A program made the translations under genes and the position numbers. The notes beneath the pieces were generated by a model. That model was not told the DNA's origin and did no database searches. It saw nothing but the letters and a program-made list of their open reading frames with translations. A stretch of DNA of 64,000 bases from Plectrocnemia conspersa (Eukaryota > Arthropoda > Insecta > Trichoptera > Polycentropodidae), in assembly GCA_009617715.1 (NCBI GenBank), contig VTFK01000521.1:208333-272332 (forward strand), read 5' to 3'. This document shows, in pieces, positions 1 through 13,310 of this stretch. Position 1 is the stretch's first letter. Each line of letters begins with the position of its first letter.

Positions 1-261
1 TGTGATCTTATCTTTTTTTTTTTTTTTTTTTAAAAAAAAGAACACAATTGTATTTTTTTTAAATAAAATGCTTTTTATTTTAAATACTTTGAGGTTTTAT
101 ATTTGTAATTTATTGTGGTGTATTTTAATTAAAATTAAATAAAATGTCTTTGCGCTCAAAATTAATATGAGGGAATAAATATGCAAAAAATATTATTTAT
201 ATAAATTATTATCTAACATAAACACTATTTTTGCTTAAATAATAATATATTTATTATTTAA
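1..261. other. AT-rich non-coding flank
   Basis: Very AT-rich sequence with poly-T and poly-A runs near the left edge. I see no coding signal or recognisable element before the SINE that starts at about 262. Confidence 0.6.
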
Positions 262-580
262 GGATGGAATAGCGTAATTTGTAACGTCTCAGACTAGTAA
301 TTCTGAGGTTGCGGGTTCGAGCCCCGACAGTGGCACTCGAATTTTTATTTATAAAAAAATGCACTATTATTTAAAAAAAATCAGTCAAAGCTGCAGTGAC
401 ATATATTGAATATAAATTGTATAGAACATATTAATTTAGTTACCGATTCCCAGACTTTCAGTCTGGGGATTAATACTTGTTTGTAAGTATTCATTATGTC
501 TGATTGAATTATTTAATTAGTACAGATTTGCCCGTTGTAACGCATTAACGCAGGTTACAAAGGAAGATTTAATAAAAATA
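262..580 (+). mobile_element. tRNA-derived SINE, family A, copy 1
   Basis: The head (about 262-336) looks tRNA-like: an anticodon-arm-like CTCAGA...TCTGAG inverted repeat, then a match to the RNA polymerase III B box, GGTTCGAGCC, at 314-323. A body of about 200 bp follows, ending in the tail GATTTGCCCGTTGTAACGCA and a T/A-rich end. The same head, body and tail recur at 16957-17288 with scattered substitutions, which shows a dispersed family rather than a single tRNA gene. No clean target-site duplication could be read. The element is presumably mobilised by a partner LINE; that is family knowledge and not visible here. Confidence 0.8.
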
Positions 581-1140
581 TTAAGAATTAAATATGTAAT
601 CTATTGATGTAATAAACTTAAAGCTAACATGTTTAGCTTATTTTCATAATACATATTAATTTATATAATACATGTGTTAAGTTTTACACTGAATATATAT
701 AAAGTAGTTTTTTTCAGCAGTGTCAATATATTACCTTTCATATGGATAAAGAAACTATATATTTATTTACTAATAAAACTATGATCGATTTAAATAAGTG
801 TATAATTTCATATATATTAATATGGGAATGTTTTTGTGGTAAAAACTTAATACAATCAAAATTATACGTATAGTTAGATCATTCTAAAAAATAACAAAAA
901 TCAATACCTGTATTTCTTGAATAATTTATTTTATTAGCTTTAGGTTAAAATTTAAATTGAAAGGTAAATTGTATTATTAAATAGTCAATAACTGTATTAA
1001 ATATACAGTTTTTCATTGTTTTAAAATCCATTGTTATATTTTCAATATATTTAAGTAGTTTTCTATTTTTATTAATTACGATTAATATTCGATATTAAAA
1101 TATTGATAAAAACACATAAAATAATATTAACTAGCTTTAA
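581..1140. other. AT-rich spacer between SINEs
   Basis: AT-rich non-coding DNA between SINE copies A1 and B1. No reading frame or repeat was recognised. Confidence 0.5.
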
Positions 1141-1512
1141 AACTTAGTGATATAAGTCGGTGAATAATTCATGTAAGGCCTGGGTTCAAATCTCATATGG
1201 ATTCTAGTTTTTTTTGTGAATAAGTGAAAAAATATATTTTTGATCGATCATTACAGATTTTGTAACACATAATTTTTCTTATTTTTTGATAAATATCGTG
1301 ATAAATAAATACAATAAAATTAAACTAGTTTATGTATAGTTATATCTATTGATTGTTGTATGTAATAAAGTTTCAAAATATACAAATAAATGTCACTGAT
1401 ATACAGATAATTTCAGTCTGGTGTCTCACTATTTACTTAGTAGTTGTAGATTCTGTTTATTCTTTTTGTAACGCATTGGGTTAACCCCCATCATGTTACA
1501 ATAAAAAAATAA
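1141..1512 (+). mobile_element. tRNA-derived SINE, family B, copy 1
   Basis: The head carries a B-box-like GGTTCAAATC at 1183-1192, followed by a TATGGATTCTAG stretch. The body contains GATAAATATCGTGATAAATA, TCACTGATATACAG and TCACTATTTACTTAGTAGTTG. The tail is TTTGTAACGCATTGGGTT...ATGTTACAATAAA. Partial copies lie at 18257, 41727 and 59345. The tail module is closely related to that of family A although the heads and bodies differ. The left boundary is approximate. Confidence 0.7.
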
Positions 1513-4500
1513 CAACGATCGTTAATTGAAAAGTTTCTGACAAATTATTTATAAAAAGATATTACTATTTTTTTGCCCATAAATTAAGCAGAAGATTATT
1601 CTGATTAATAATAAAAATTATATAAAAAAACTTTTATATATTTATTTAATTAATTTTTATAGGTTTTTAAAAAACATTTTCAATTAAATATATATGACTA
1701 TATAAAAAACAAGTTATTACATATGACTGAAAAATATTATATAATATAATTCATATATAAGGTTTAATAAAAAAACTTAAATGAAAATATTTTTAGGTAA
1801 AAAAATTTTATTGGTTTCAAAGAGAATTTATACTTTATTTCGATAAAGTTATTTGTATGATAGCAGAAAATTATTTTATATGATTTATACATAAGAATAA
1901 ATAAATAAAACTTGGCAAACTTTCTGTAGCAATTTAACTTTTTTTATTAGTTAAAATGTTTTCTTTTAAATAAAAATAACCATAAATAAATTCAGTTTTT
2001 AAACGTTTGGTAAAAACTACGTACATAATTATTTTTTGGTACTTTTTTGAACAGCGCAAGTGTTTTCGCTGATTTATTTGTCTACGAAACTTTAAGGATC
2101 CATATCTCAGCATATTTGGCAGGCAATACATTTAGTATATTTCAAACTTTTTTATTAAATATAAAATTGAATTATTTCAGTTTTCTCTATTACAATTACA
2201 TTATTTTGTATCTAGATATGAGATGTATGTTTTCCATGGTCCAGTTTCAGTACCAAGAATGTATGAAAATATTTATCAGTAATCAGTTAAATCGGTTATG
2301 AAATTTGTGCGATTGTGCTTTTAATTGCTTAAAAAATAAAATTAGTAATTATCAGCCAAATAGCTAAATTTTATATAATACTTTACACAAAAACAATATT
2401 AAAATCTGTAAAAAAATAATTGTAGCGTCCTAAATTATTATAATATATATATATGTATAAATAAATATAAAATTATTTTATATAAATAAATTAATGATAC
2501 GTTATATTTCGATATCAATCAAAGTTGTAGTGGTTCTTATTAAATATATAGTTCAAGAGTTAATTAAACATTTAGATAAAGGATTAAAAGCTTCGGAAAT
2601 TGATATACTTAATGGCGAGAATAAAAATAATTCCCAGTCGTCTCTAGTTTTGCTTTCCAAGACGACAAACAGTTTCTTTCGCCGTTTCTGGGTCAGCTAT
2701 AATTGATACATAGTAAACATCGTAAATTTTGTTTCAACGCTTTACATTTCCAGAGCTCCAAAGCAGTTTGGCTCTAGTTTAATTTCTTTCCCCTAGGTAT
2801 CTTTTCGATCTAGGCGTAAAGAAGGCTCTTATCGCAATCAGTCAAACAGCGTATTCAATCACTTAGCTTCTTGGTTTAATTAAGGTGGACGAGCATCCTT
2901 AGAATATCCATGAAAGGCATTCAACTCACCTGGCATATAGTATAGAGGTAAAAGTGAAAAAACACTTTTTTTTTTCCCACTGCGTAATAAGATCGATATT
3001 GCGCAGAGGGAATCCAATTAAACGCACCTGTTGAAATACTATATAATACTTTACGACTACTAGTACTTGTATACCTTAAATTACACAGAAATATTCAAAT
3101 GAGATGCTTTCAAACCGTATATTAATATTTGTTTTTGTTAATTAAGAAACTTTTAATAAATGTCAACAAACTAGTGATACAATAAAATTTTGTTGCAAAA
3201 CCAAATGTGTCGGTTAATTTCGACAATATTAACTATTGATAATATATCTATTATAGTAACAAAACCAATTAAGAACATAATCGGAAATGTACTGATAAGA
3301 TTATTACGCTAACTGATTAAGTATTATAAATTATCATATAAATTATTTTTAATGAAAATGTATTTTTATCGAATTCAATTTTTTTGTTATAGTTCTTTAC
3401 ATACATATCTGTTCATGCACAAAAATTTTTAACAACAAATACATTTATTTTAAAATATTACATAGTATAAGTAACCAACTTCATGCGTTACACAAATATC
3501 TTAGTCGTATTATGTTATTTATTTAATTATTATTATTATATTAATTATGTGTCATTATCAATATTTTTAAATAACGATTTAGCATGTGACATTATTTTAT
3601 TAGTGTCACTATAAGTGTCGCATTCTTTTTATAGGTTATAAAAAGCTTGGACGAATGGAAAAGTAGGGAAAGTTAAAATTAATCGCGTTATTGCTTAGCT
3701 TTGCATTTAATTCGTCCCTTAGTGAAAGCGTAATTCCAAGGTAGTCATGTGGAACCATCTCATAATTACAAGGATACGTACAAAAACGTATTTTAACTAG
3801 GTGTGTTTCTTGAAGCTTATGAAAAGAGGGTTTAAAGAGTTTTTATGTTAATTTTTAATTGAAGTCTGTGTGGCTATTGTAAAAATTTTTGGGTGTCGTT
3901 TAATTAAGTCAAACCTTTGTTGTCATAACTCTTCAGTCTGTATTAAATACTTATATAAAATCAAATTAATATACGATGTTTACGTTTGATTAAAATATTT
4001 TTTTAAGCCAGCTAAACATTTTTAGCACATAAAAATTATTAGTTAAGCTTCTCATAAAAAACAGCTAAATAAAATTGAATCGTTTAAAATAGATGTGTTA
4101 TTTTTACAATCTGGTATCTTTTTATGCTGTTAGCTGTCACCACACAATTCGCTGATATTGATCAAACTTGTTAGTATGCAATTTGCCTCACCACTATATC
4201 ATATGCAAATTTTGTTTGGAAAATAGGGGAAAGCCACGCAAGCAGAATTTTCACCTAAATTTGAAGGCTTCATTCACGATGGCAGGCCTAAAAAGCGAAA
4301 ACTCTCCTCTGTGAGCAAACAGCAGTGGTTAAATATAGTTTATCAGGGATTATTTACTTGAAAAATAAAATAAATATCGCCTTGTGAAAATAGAGAGACA
4401 ACTTCCGGGAAAACTTCTTGTTAACTCGTATGACAGGAAATGGAGAGGGAGTGAAACGGAAGCGAGGCGTAATCGGGAAGATTTGAACGACTTTAGTGTA

Positions 4501-4940
4501 CTTGACAACGAAGTATTTTTATTATAAATAAAATAAAAATTAACAGCTAGCCTTTCATCTATTGCAAGTGACAAGTTTATAGATATGATTATGTAGTTAA
4601 ATAGAGAGCGGATGTAAGAGTGAGTCATATTTCTATAAATTTAACTATCTACAAACTAATATCTAAATAGTAAATTTTGCAGCTCAATATAAAGGAAAAT
4701 AATTATTGTTATTTTAAACTACTACTTTTTACCATAGTTTTTCTTTTATTCCAGTCGGATAAAATGCTTCGTCATGGTCTTCGGAATACTATATTTCTTT
4801 GAGTTGTTTATCTTATTTTTCCTTTGATCTACACTTATATATATATAGCATTAATTAACTTCTGACTTTAACTGTCACAACAGCTATCTAGGTAGTATTT
4901 ATACTAATAATTATAAATATACTAAAATATCTGTCTAGCT
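1513..4940. other. non-coding stretch with some GC-richer patches
   Basis: No recognisable gene. Short open frames at 1934-2131 (-), 2047-2301 (+), 2494-2706 (+) and 4350-4628 (-) have AT-driven amino-acid composition and no family resemblance. GC-richer patches near 2620-2960, 3640-3780 and 4200-4500 could be regulatory or old repeat DNA. A short TA-rich simple repeat lies near 2440-2460. Confidence 0.5.
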
Positions 4941-4980
4941 CAGGGGTAGGCAATAGTGTAAGAGGGCAGGCCAGATTATG
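4941..4980 (+). mobile_element. hAT-type transposon end (single)
   Basis: CAGGGGTAGGCAA at 4941-4953, followed by AGGGCAGGCCAGATTATG, resembles hAT terminal inverted repeats of the CAGGGGTCGGCAA type, whose subterminal part often reads GGGCCAGAT. No matching second end was found nearby, so this is a remnant. A similar end lies at 38371. Confidence 0.45.
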
Positions 4981-5416
4981 ATTATATTTGGGCCAATCGT
5001 GTGTCAAAATTAATATAATTTAAAATTAAAAATTATTAAAAAAGCATAACACTTTCTATGAACAACTGTGAAAATAAAATCACAATCACAATATTTTTTT
5101 TAAATAATTTTAAAATTACTTTTTGATATATTTTATTTTATAAAGAATTTTATAATATATACACTAATTAATCATGATAATTAAATCATAAATAGCGCCG
5201 CAAGCATTTTTTTTAAATTATACTTCAAAAAATGCATATTAAAGAAATAAAAAAAATATATATTGCTAGAATTTCGATAAAGTTGATTTAAACCCTCATG
5301 ATTCTTTTCTGATAAAAAAAATTAATAATAAAATTAAAGAAGTTTATTAATTTGTCTTTCACACACACATAAAAAAAAGACATATTAAGTCACTATTTCC
5401 AAATTCGTCATAGTGG
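4981..5416. other. AT-rich sequence, possible hAT interior
   Basis: Follows the hAT-type end. It is AT-rich with no reading frame, and may be the inside of a non-autonomous hAT element of unclear extent. Confidence 0.3.
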
Positions 5417-5560
5417 TAACTCTTAGAGGAGTATCGCCGTACATGTACGGCGGTCGATCTTTCACTGTTTTAATGTACCCTAAATAGTTAAAAATTTACA
5501 TATAATATAATTGATATAAATTTTTGATGATTTCTGTACAAAATTAAACCAATAAATTAA
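5417..5560 (+). mobile_element. piggyBac-like MITE end with 18-bp palindrome (copy 1)
   Basis: TAACTCTTAGAGGAGTATCGCC matches, with changes, the end TTAACCCTTTGATGAGTATCGCC read on the minus strand from 28024. A 27-bp block at 5429-5455, containing the perfect palindrome CGCCGTACATGTACGGCG (5435-5452), is identical in both places but inverted. Weaker similarity continues (GTACCCTAAATAGTTAAAAATTTACATATA). The far end was not found, so the right limit is arbitrary. Confidence 0.55.
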
Positions 5561-8500
5561 TAACACAATAAAAATGTGTTAGGCATAATAACACACTTAT
5601 AGAACTAAAATTATTTTATTTAAAAAATAGTAATATTCACAAAACATATATTTTTAATTAAACTCAAGGTAAATTATTTAAAAAAATATATTTTACATAC
5701 AATTTACATTTATGAGATAAATAAAAGCGCTGTTAATTTTCAATCATTTATGAAAATCAATATGTATGTTAATCATATCTATACTACTTTTAGATACCTT
5801 GCTTAAACAATTTTATATTATTTTATATAGCGTTTTAGTATCAGTTGCATTGTATAAAGGTTAATTTAAATATTATCAATTAAATACCATTCTGCCAGAT
5901 TAAAATAAATAGTTAAAATAAAAATAAAAGTAGAAAGTATTATATATTATTTTATTGTTGTCCTTTGCATTTAAAGATCATGATTCTTTAGCATTGAATT
6001 TTAACAACAACTTCTTAAAATATTATTAAATTAAATTTAAAACTTAATGTATTATAAAATTAACTAATTTTCAGTTTCTAAATTCAATCCTGGGATTAGA
6101 ATAGTTTGTATATTGGAATTTAACATAAAATCTTTTTCTGTTAAAAACAACAGATGTTAAACTGTCTTTCAAGCTCCTCTAACGATTTTGCTCTGATAGT
6201 GCTATAAATAAACATAATAGTTTATACAGCACGAAAGTCTGCGCAATCTTAAAAGCAAATAAATCGAACAACTAAAGTCTCGAAAGTTCTTCTAATAAAT
6301 GCTCGAACTTTTTCAACAAATTGCAATTAACCGGCGGGTGTCTGTATAACGATATGCAAATAGTTCTTTCACATATTTAATAAATAATACAAACAATATT
6401 TATGCTAAAGCACACAATGGTTTAATCTATACGTTTAATCTTTAGTCGCAAAATGTGTCCTTGAATATATACCTACATATAATACGTAGAATAATTATTT
6501 TGAATGTTATCGTGTGCGTAGCACTAAGCCTCTGTGGATTTTCAACGAATGGTATATAATTAATGTAATCTAGTTTTTGAAATTTAATACAGTATTATTT
6601 AGTTAAGGCTATGTAAAAATCAGTGAAAAGTATTTTAAATTAGGATTATTATTTTTTTATTACGATAATACGTTGATCATTTTTTATTATTTATTTAAAA
6701 TATATTCATATTATTTCACCTCAAATAAATTATTGTTGTGGTATTGTATGTATTTTTATATACATAAAATATTCTCTGATTTTGATTAAAATAAAATTTT
6801 TTTTTTTAATTGTTTTAGCAAAAAATATTTTTATATAAATATCATACAGTATATTTTTTTCAGCATTTACACTTGAACTTAAATCTTGAGTTTAAAAACA
6901 TATTACACAGTATTCTAAAATTATTAAAAGCAAAAAAAAAAAAAAAATTTAAACTACATACTATAAAAATATTTATATTAAAATTTTCTTAGAACTACTT
7001 GCTAGAAAAATTTAAAATAAAACCGATGAACATACATTTTGTATTATTAATCAGTTATATCATATTCACAAATTTAAAATCATAATCATAAGCTTAAATT
7101 GACTATTATAAATACTTTGACTTACAAACTAAATTTAACAAAAAAGTTATTGCAAATAATAATTTTTTAAAATCAAAAATGGTAATTTATTTATAAATAT
7201 AAGCCGATTTTAGGTGTTTTTTTTTAAAATATTTATTTGAATTTTTAATATTTATAATGAAGAAACTTTATATTTTAAAATGTATAAAATACATTATTTG
7301 AATTGTAAAATTTAAGAAATAATAAATTACAAAACACAAGAGTTTGCCAATAAAATTTAATTGTCTATTCAATTACAAATTTAAGCTTAAAACTAATTTA
7401 ATGCCTGATATTTAACATTTTATTATTATTTAAAAAAGTAGCGTTCATTAGTTAAAAATATGTTTAAAACTTATGGTTTTCAATATTTTTATTTAATAAG
7501 TCTATTATACAATAAATTCATAATAAAATAATTATATTTAAATAAAATAAAAACTTAAAAGTTTTTCTAGTATTAAATATTGTTTCTTAAGATTTTTTTT
7601 TTATTGTAAACTACCTTTGCAGATGTTAACATAAATAAAAATTAGAAATACAGAAAAATATAAAACTATTATAAGCAACAAATATATACAATAGTTTACC
7701 GCTAATTTAGAAAAAAAAATATTATAATATTGTCTCTCTCCAAATAAATAGATTTCGCGTCATCTGGTGATTTTTTTAAAACTATTCGTTTATATAATAT
7801 TTTTAAGCCTGTGTACAAATATATAAAATATTTAATATTCAAAAATAAAATTTCTGCCTTAATTATGTTTATCAAATAAATAATTATCTTATTAGCGATA
7901 AATTTTAATTTAATTTGTGTTAATAAATGTGTTTTTTAACCAAAAAAAACAATTTATCGATGTATGTTTGAGTAAACAAGGGTAACTAATAAGTGTTGCT
8001 CTTGAAAAAAATCACCTAATTATGCTTAATAATTTTTTAGCGAAACGTCGTGAAAAAAGAATAAAAACAACAAAGTTATTATATTACTATATTAAAAAAT
8101 CGTGAGTGTGCGGAAAACAATTTTAAAGACTTAAATATGTATTATATTTCTAGCACAATATATTATTTTAAGATAAAATATAACAAATCCACAAGTTCTT
8201 AAGCAAATGATTCCCTTAATATTTTAACGTTTAAATCTTTGTAGACTTTGAATTTACTTATTTTAAGGCTTAAGCTTTTATTTTTATTTGCATATATAAA
8301 TATATTTATTGTTTTAACGATATTAAAGTAGTTTTAATTATTCGTATCTGAAATTTTAAATATGTCAAAAAATTTTAGAAATCTAATTTTAACAAAATAC
8401 TCAAAATATGTAATTAATAGAATGTTTATATTAAGTCATCTTATGAATAAAATCTTGTATATAATTAATAATATTATGATAATAAAAGAAACAACTAATA

Positions 8501-11500
8501 TTTAGTTTATTTTTAGCACTATGGTTTTTAAAGTATATAAAAGTAATAGACATCTACAAAATAGAAAATATTACTGTGGGCTTAAAAACTTTTCTCATTG
8601 AAATCATTCAAAGAAAAATTTAACCATAAAGGAATATTGTAAATTACAAATCAAAAAAACAATTCTATAATAAGTACATTCTTGAAAAAAAATAATAAAA
8701 AACACTCTATTATTTATTATTGATAAATTTAAATAAAAAATATAAATACAAAAATAAATAGATCTGCACTTAAAATTGCAACTTGCTGCTCTGTAAGTTA
8801 TTTTAATGTAAGATTAAAATATAGTTAAAACATATTACTGAGCTAGTGTTGAACCAGAGGTTTTAAAATAAGATTTAAAAATTTTCAAGTCCATTTCAGC
8901 TATATTTTAGATGTTTTTTTATTTGCAACATACATAAGAAATCGGAAAAAGCTCGAACACTCCGCTTTAAATAAATTAACCAAAGCTGGGCCATAAGAAG
9001 CGTTCGAAAGCTCGTTCTTTCCAGAATACATATTTAATTTTATTCGCCCTTTTCCCTACATTTTTACTTTGAATGGCGCCTCAGCGTCTGGACTCTACAC
9101 ATAAAAGCTCCACTCGAAAAGCTCCCCGCGAACTTTCACGATTCGCATTCGATGTATGGATCAATCATCGATAAGGCTGTTAGACGTTTGATTAATTACG
9201 CGTACTATATTTATAAACATAAAAATACACGTATAATATAATATAAGCTTTTACAGGCTTTAATAATTAACTGTTCAATGCGAAAGCTTTCGAAATTTCA
9301 TATACATATGAATGTATGGTATACATCCTCCACGTGTGAGCTGCGGTATAAAGTATGTGTAAAGTTCAGAGTTTAAAACATTTTTCTTCTCTTACTCGCG
9401 CACGTTATATATAGTGCGTATTTTCTTTAAATATCGTACGTTATGTCGCTTTTTATATATTTTCTTTTTAAGATTTTTTCACTTTCGACACTCGAGAAAA
9501 AAATATATTTGCAGAGGACCATTAAGAGTCATTCGCCTTCGTTGAATATTTTCTATTGGTCGGATTTTTTCTCATATGTGTGTTAATATTTTAAGGTACA
9601 TATATTAAATGCTTTATTTAAAAACAGTGTTTCAAATGTATATGAAGATAAAAATCATTGAAAGCTTCAAAGTTTATTTTAAAAAATAGTTATTTAGACG
9701 CTTCAGTTCAATTTTATAAAGGTGATCTATTTTGAATAGATTTCAGATTTTGAAATCATGCTTGTTTACTAAAAATATATATTCAACGAAAATTAACATT
9801 TATAGTTTTTTTTATTTTTCTAATAGATTTTATTACAAATTTTTACACATGTGTATTATTATTGTATTTAATTTAATAATTTAAAAAACTTAATATAGAA
9901 ATATCCTCGAAAACCAAAAAATGAGAAATACTCTTTAATAGGATTGCGTGTTCTGAAATATTAAAAAGTGTGGTTTATAAATTTATAATTTAAATCTTAA
10001 AAGCTTTTAATATAAATTGATTTATTGTTTCATAAAAATTTAGTTAATCAACGGTTTTTTATTATTTACGTAACTCAATTGAATTGTAATAATTCTTATT
10101 TATTATTTATATGCTGCTTTTAATTATTTTATAATTATATTATAATGTGTGGCAATAATTATTTTACATTTGATATTCTCTTTTTATGTTAAATATGTAT
10201 TTATAATTTATAAATATTAAAAAATATTATTTTATGGTATTGAAGCTAATCAATCAATCAATTGACAGACAGCAGTTTTTCCAAGATTTATGTAACAAAA
10301 TACAATACAAAATATTATTTAGCTAGCGTTTTAGCAAAATGCTATAATTCGGTTATTATATAAGAAAATTAAAATTTTCTTCGGAATCTATTTTGTTAAA
10401 AATCCATAAATGTAAAATTTTTATTTTTGTGCTTTTTTTTAATACATGTCTTCTCTAATATATATTTACTTATTTATTTAATATATAACATATTTGTACA
10501 TATAAGCTTAAATGGGATAAACCAAACTGGGCGACATTAAGGTTATTGATTAGATCTGACCTTCAGCGAACAGTTACCCTCGACATCTCTACAACATATT
10601 TTGCGTCACATTTTATCTTCTCGTAGGTCAGATTTTTACCATACACAATTTATTTATTTTTGCCCATCCATACATGAACATTTTTCTACTCGCAATCTCG
10701 ATTTTAATAAAACCCGCCTCGTTTTGTTTTTATGTTATTATTTATTCAATACATACAATACAACCCTGATATACCTTGAATTTTATATGCCATATTTTTT
10801 TCTGATATGCAAATCTGACCAGTCGTTATGGAAATTAGTGAAAACGTTCTGTGGTCTATGCGTTGCTGACACTGCGGTTATTTCTGGTCGGATGTTCGCG
10901 ACTATTCACGTTTTGTTCCCTAAATAGATCGCATATTAATGCGGTTTCATGCGCCGTCGCTATCTACAGGATGATCAGAAAGTCGATGGTGGAATTTAAA
11001 AAAATCCCTTGTGTCTGGGTGACGACGGGTAGCTGATGAAATATGCATATTTATTCAATCTCATAAATATTATACCATTACTTGTAGATGGAATTGTGAA
11101 AAATTTCAAGATGAAGGCAGCGACGGATTTACCATATTTTATATGAATTTATAACCCGATGTAGGGTTTGGTACAAAATTATTATTATTATATATCTGAC
11201 GTTTTATTTTATTAAGTTAAATGCGGATTTTTCCAGCTGAAATAGTGAAAAACGATTTTTGAAATGGCGTATATATAAATATTTATATTCAAACTTTCGT
11301 TAAAAGCTAAAGTTTTTCCAGGTGTGAGAAGTTTGAAAAGTGATTCAAATATACACAAACAAAACCATGAATGAGAATTTAAGATCGTTTGATTTTAAAA
11401 GTACAAATATCTTTGTTTCTAGTGCAAATTTTACCAAAGATTCGTTGTAAATTTAAATAAATTAATTTTTGATTATTTTTTACGATCAGATTTTAAACTC

Positions 11501-11785
11501 ATTTTAAGATTCTTGTTATAAGCAAATTTGGTTTATCATACACTCTATTTTATCAGCCGTAAAAGATTTGTACATTACTTTTTAAATAAGCAATTTACGG
11601 ATTTATTGGTGGCATAGTTTTGCGTCAAAGAGCAACCAGTTCGTCTTAAGATTTTAATTATTTCATGGTTGTTGAGAAGCTAACTAGCTAGTAAAATTCG
11701 ATGGTATATACCTGAAAGACATGAGAAGGATTGAATCGTTACTGGTGCTTTGTTAATTTAAATTGGCAGATAACTAGTAAATACA
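5561..11785. other. long AT-rich non-coding stretch
   Basis: Mostly very AT-rich with poly-A and poly-T runs; no gene recognised. Two GC-richer islands stand out. One, at 8940-9180, has repeated AAGCTC and CTCGAA words. The other, at 10540-11040, has an open frame at 10601-10927 whose translation resembles no protein I know. Both could be regulatory or old repeat DNA. Confidence 0.5.
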
Positions 11786-12440
11786 ATGTCTACCCAGCTG
11801 CGCAGTTACTACTAAGCTAATTCAAGTGATAATTTGAAACTAAATTAAAAATAAATAGCATCGCAATAATGACTAAAAAGACTACCTTTTTGTGCTATAA
11901 ATATAATAGACAATGCATCTAACCGTCGTAAAAACCGCTATTGTTATCTACTCCTTGAATTTACGACCTTCAGAATATCACTTTGCAATTGTATTTATTT
12001 AACAGCAAAAACAGATTTTGTTAGTTGAAAATGCAAGCGATGCAGTTGAAAAACCAATATCTGCATCTCTGATTCGCCAGAAACGATGCAAATAAAGAGT
12101 ATTAAAGACCTATATTTCGTTACATCGGCAGATGATCAAGCAATTTGAGACGAGAGCAAGCTTTTAGAAGAGACTATTAAGTGATTCAAGACAAAAAGGT
12201 CAAAGACAATCACGCGCATTGAGAGCAGACGAGCACACGATTTGAAACGACTGACAACCAGACCGAGACCGAGAACAAATAACAACAACAAACACGAGAA
12301 ACCTCAGCGAATCATTCAGAAAACACCACCAGCACTCAGTCTATAAAATATTTACAACTCGACACTATTTTACTTTGGTGACAACTTACCAATAAACTGT
12401 GTCTATTTTGATTGCAAAGTCACATAATTTCGGCCTTAAA
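11786..12440 (+). mobile_element. possible solo-LTR-like island
   Basis: A GC-richer block begins TGTCTACCCAGC. It has a TATA-like TCTATAAAATATT near 12340 and an AATAAA signal about 50 bp later (near 12392), an arrangement seen in LTRs. I see no coding region, no partner LTR and no clear target duplication. It could equally be an unrelated exon-like or regulatory island. Confidence 0.25.
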
Positions 12441-12963
12441 AACAATATTTATTTTTTCTGATGAGAGATGCTTTTATTTAATTATTTATTTAAATTAATG
12501 TTTATCGTGGTAAAACAGATAAACCCAATACGTTACCGTAAAATTATCTGCATATCCTTTTGTAGAGATTTGTATAAAATATTAAATCTGAATCCCTTCT
12601 AACAAGGAATTACTGATTTTTAGCGAAGAATGGCATTGCAAGTGTTCAGGTTTCCTACCCCTGCTGCTGCCTTGCAACTCAGACGTTAACGTCCGCCACA
12701 ATATTTGACTTTAGGTACTACACAATCAATAATATTCTACGACTCTTCGACGCACGTGTACTACACCAAGGGTTCCATAAACCTATTTTAACAAATAAAG
12801 TCCGAAATCACGCAACTGAACATAACCGTCACTTGGGCGTGACTGACAAATTGACCTGCAATGTTTTTTAAAAATCATGCGAGCAATTAAAAATGACAAA
12901 TTCTTTTGTATAGTTCTCAAAACTACGGTTAGAACTACCTGCTAAAATATTTTGGTCACTTGT
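12441..12963. other. repeat-like non-coding sequence
   Basis: AT-rich stretch, then a GC-richer block at 12600-12860 containing short inverted pieces such as GTCAC...GTGAC. It is probably decayed repeat DNA; no family was recognised. Confidence 0.35.
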
Positions 12964-13129
12964 AAAGGGTGCCCAATTTTTATGAGCAAAGCTGTATAAT
13001 AAATTTATAAAAAATAGCATTCATTTAATATTAAATGTAGTCTATTTGTAACAAATTTTTAATTAAATATTTTATAAGAGTTACATATTATTTTAAGGGG
13101 TTTCCCATTATTATGGCCATACTTGTATA
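12964..13129 (+). mobile_element. Tc1/mariner-like terminal sequences, direct pair
   Basis: Two 35-nt stretches, 12964-12998 and 13095-13129, match at 25 of 35 positions in the same orientation. Read on the minus strand they resemble Tc1-like ends (a TACAG.. start, GGCCATAATAATGGG, then an ACCCC-type block). Because they are direct rather than inverted, they may be two separate remnants or a subterminal duplication. There is no transposase frame between them. Confidence 0.35.
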
Positions 13130-13150
13130 TATATATATCAATATTAGCTG

Positions 13151-13310
13151 CGGATGACATCGCGATCTTACTTTTAAATGAGCGTCTGACGTTTCGAAGT
13201 GTCTGTCACTCTTCATCTTCGCAGACTAACTGCCGTTCTCGTCCTCAACCTGATAATGTGAGGGTTTATCGGTGATACCATTTTTATTATTTGTACTGTG
13301 AATAATAGTG
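13151..13310 (+). repeat. left inverted terminal repeat of Penelope-like element
   Basis: About 130-160 bp here is the imperfect reverse complement of 13960-14146. Shared words include CGTCTGAC, GTCTGTCACTCTT and CATCTTACTTT. Penelope-like elements are known to carry terminal repeats (pLTRs) in direct or inverted orientation. On the minus strand this arm contains a hammerhead-ribozyme-like core (GATGA, stem II AGTG/CACT, then CGAAACGTC at about 13188-13196). Confidence 0.65.

Noticed and set aside
262..336. possible functional tRNA gene
   Set aside because: The acceptor stem does not pair, the anticodon loop is wrong in size and the unit recurs with a SINE body and tail.
10601..11036. 108- and 61-codon plus-strand frames
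   Set aside because: Composition and lack of any family resemblance or splice structure suggest chance open frames in a GC-richer patch.
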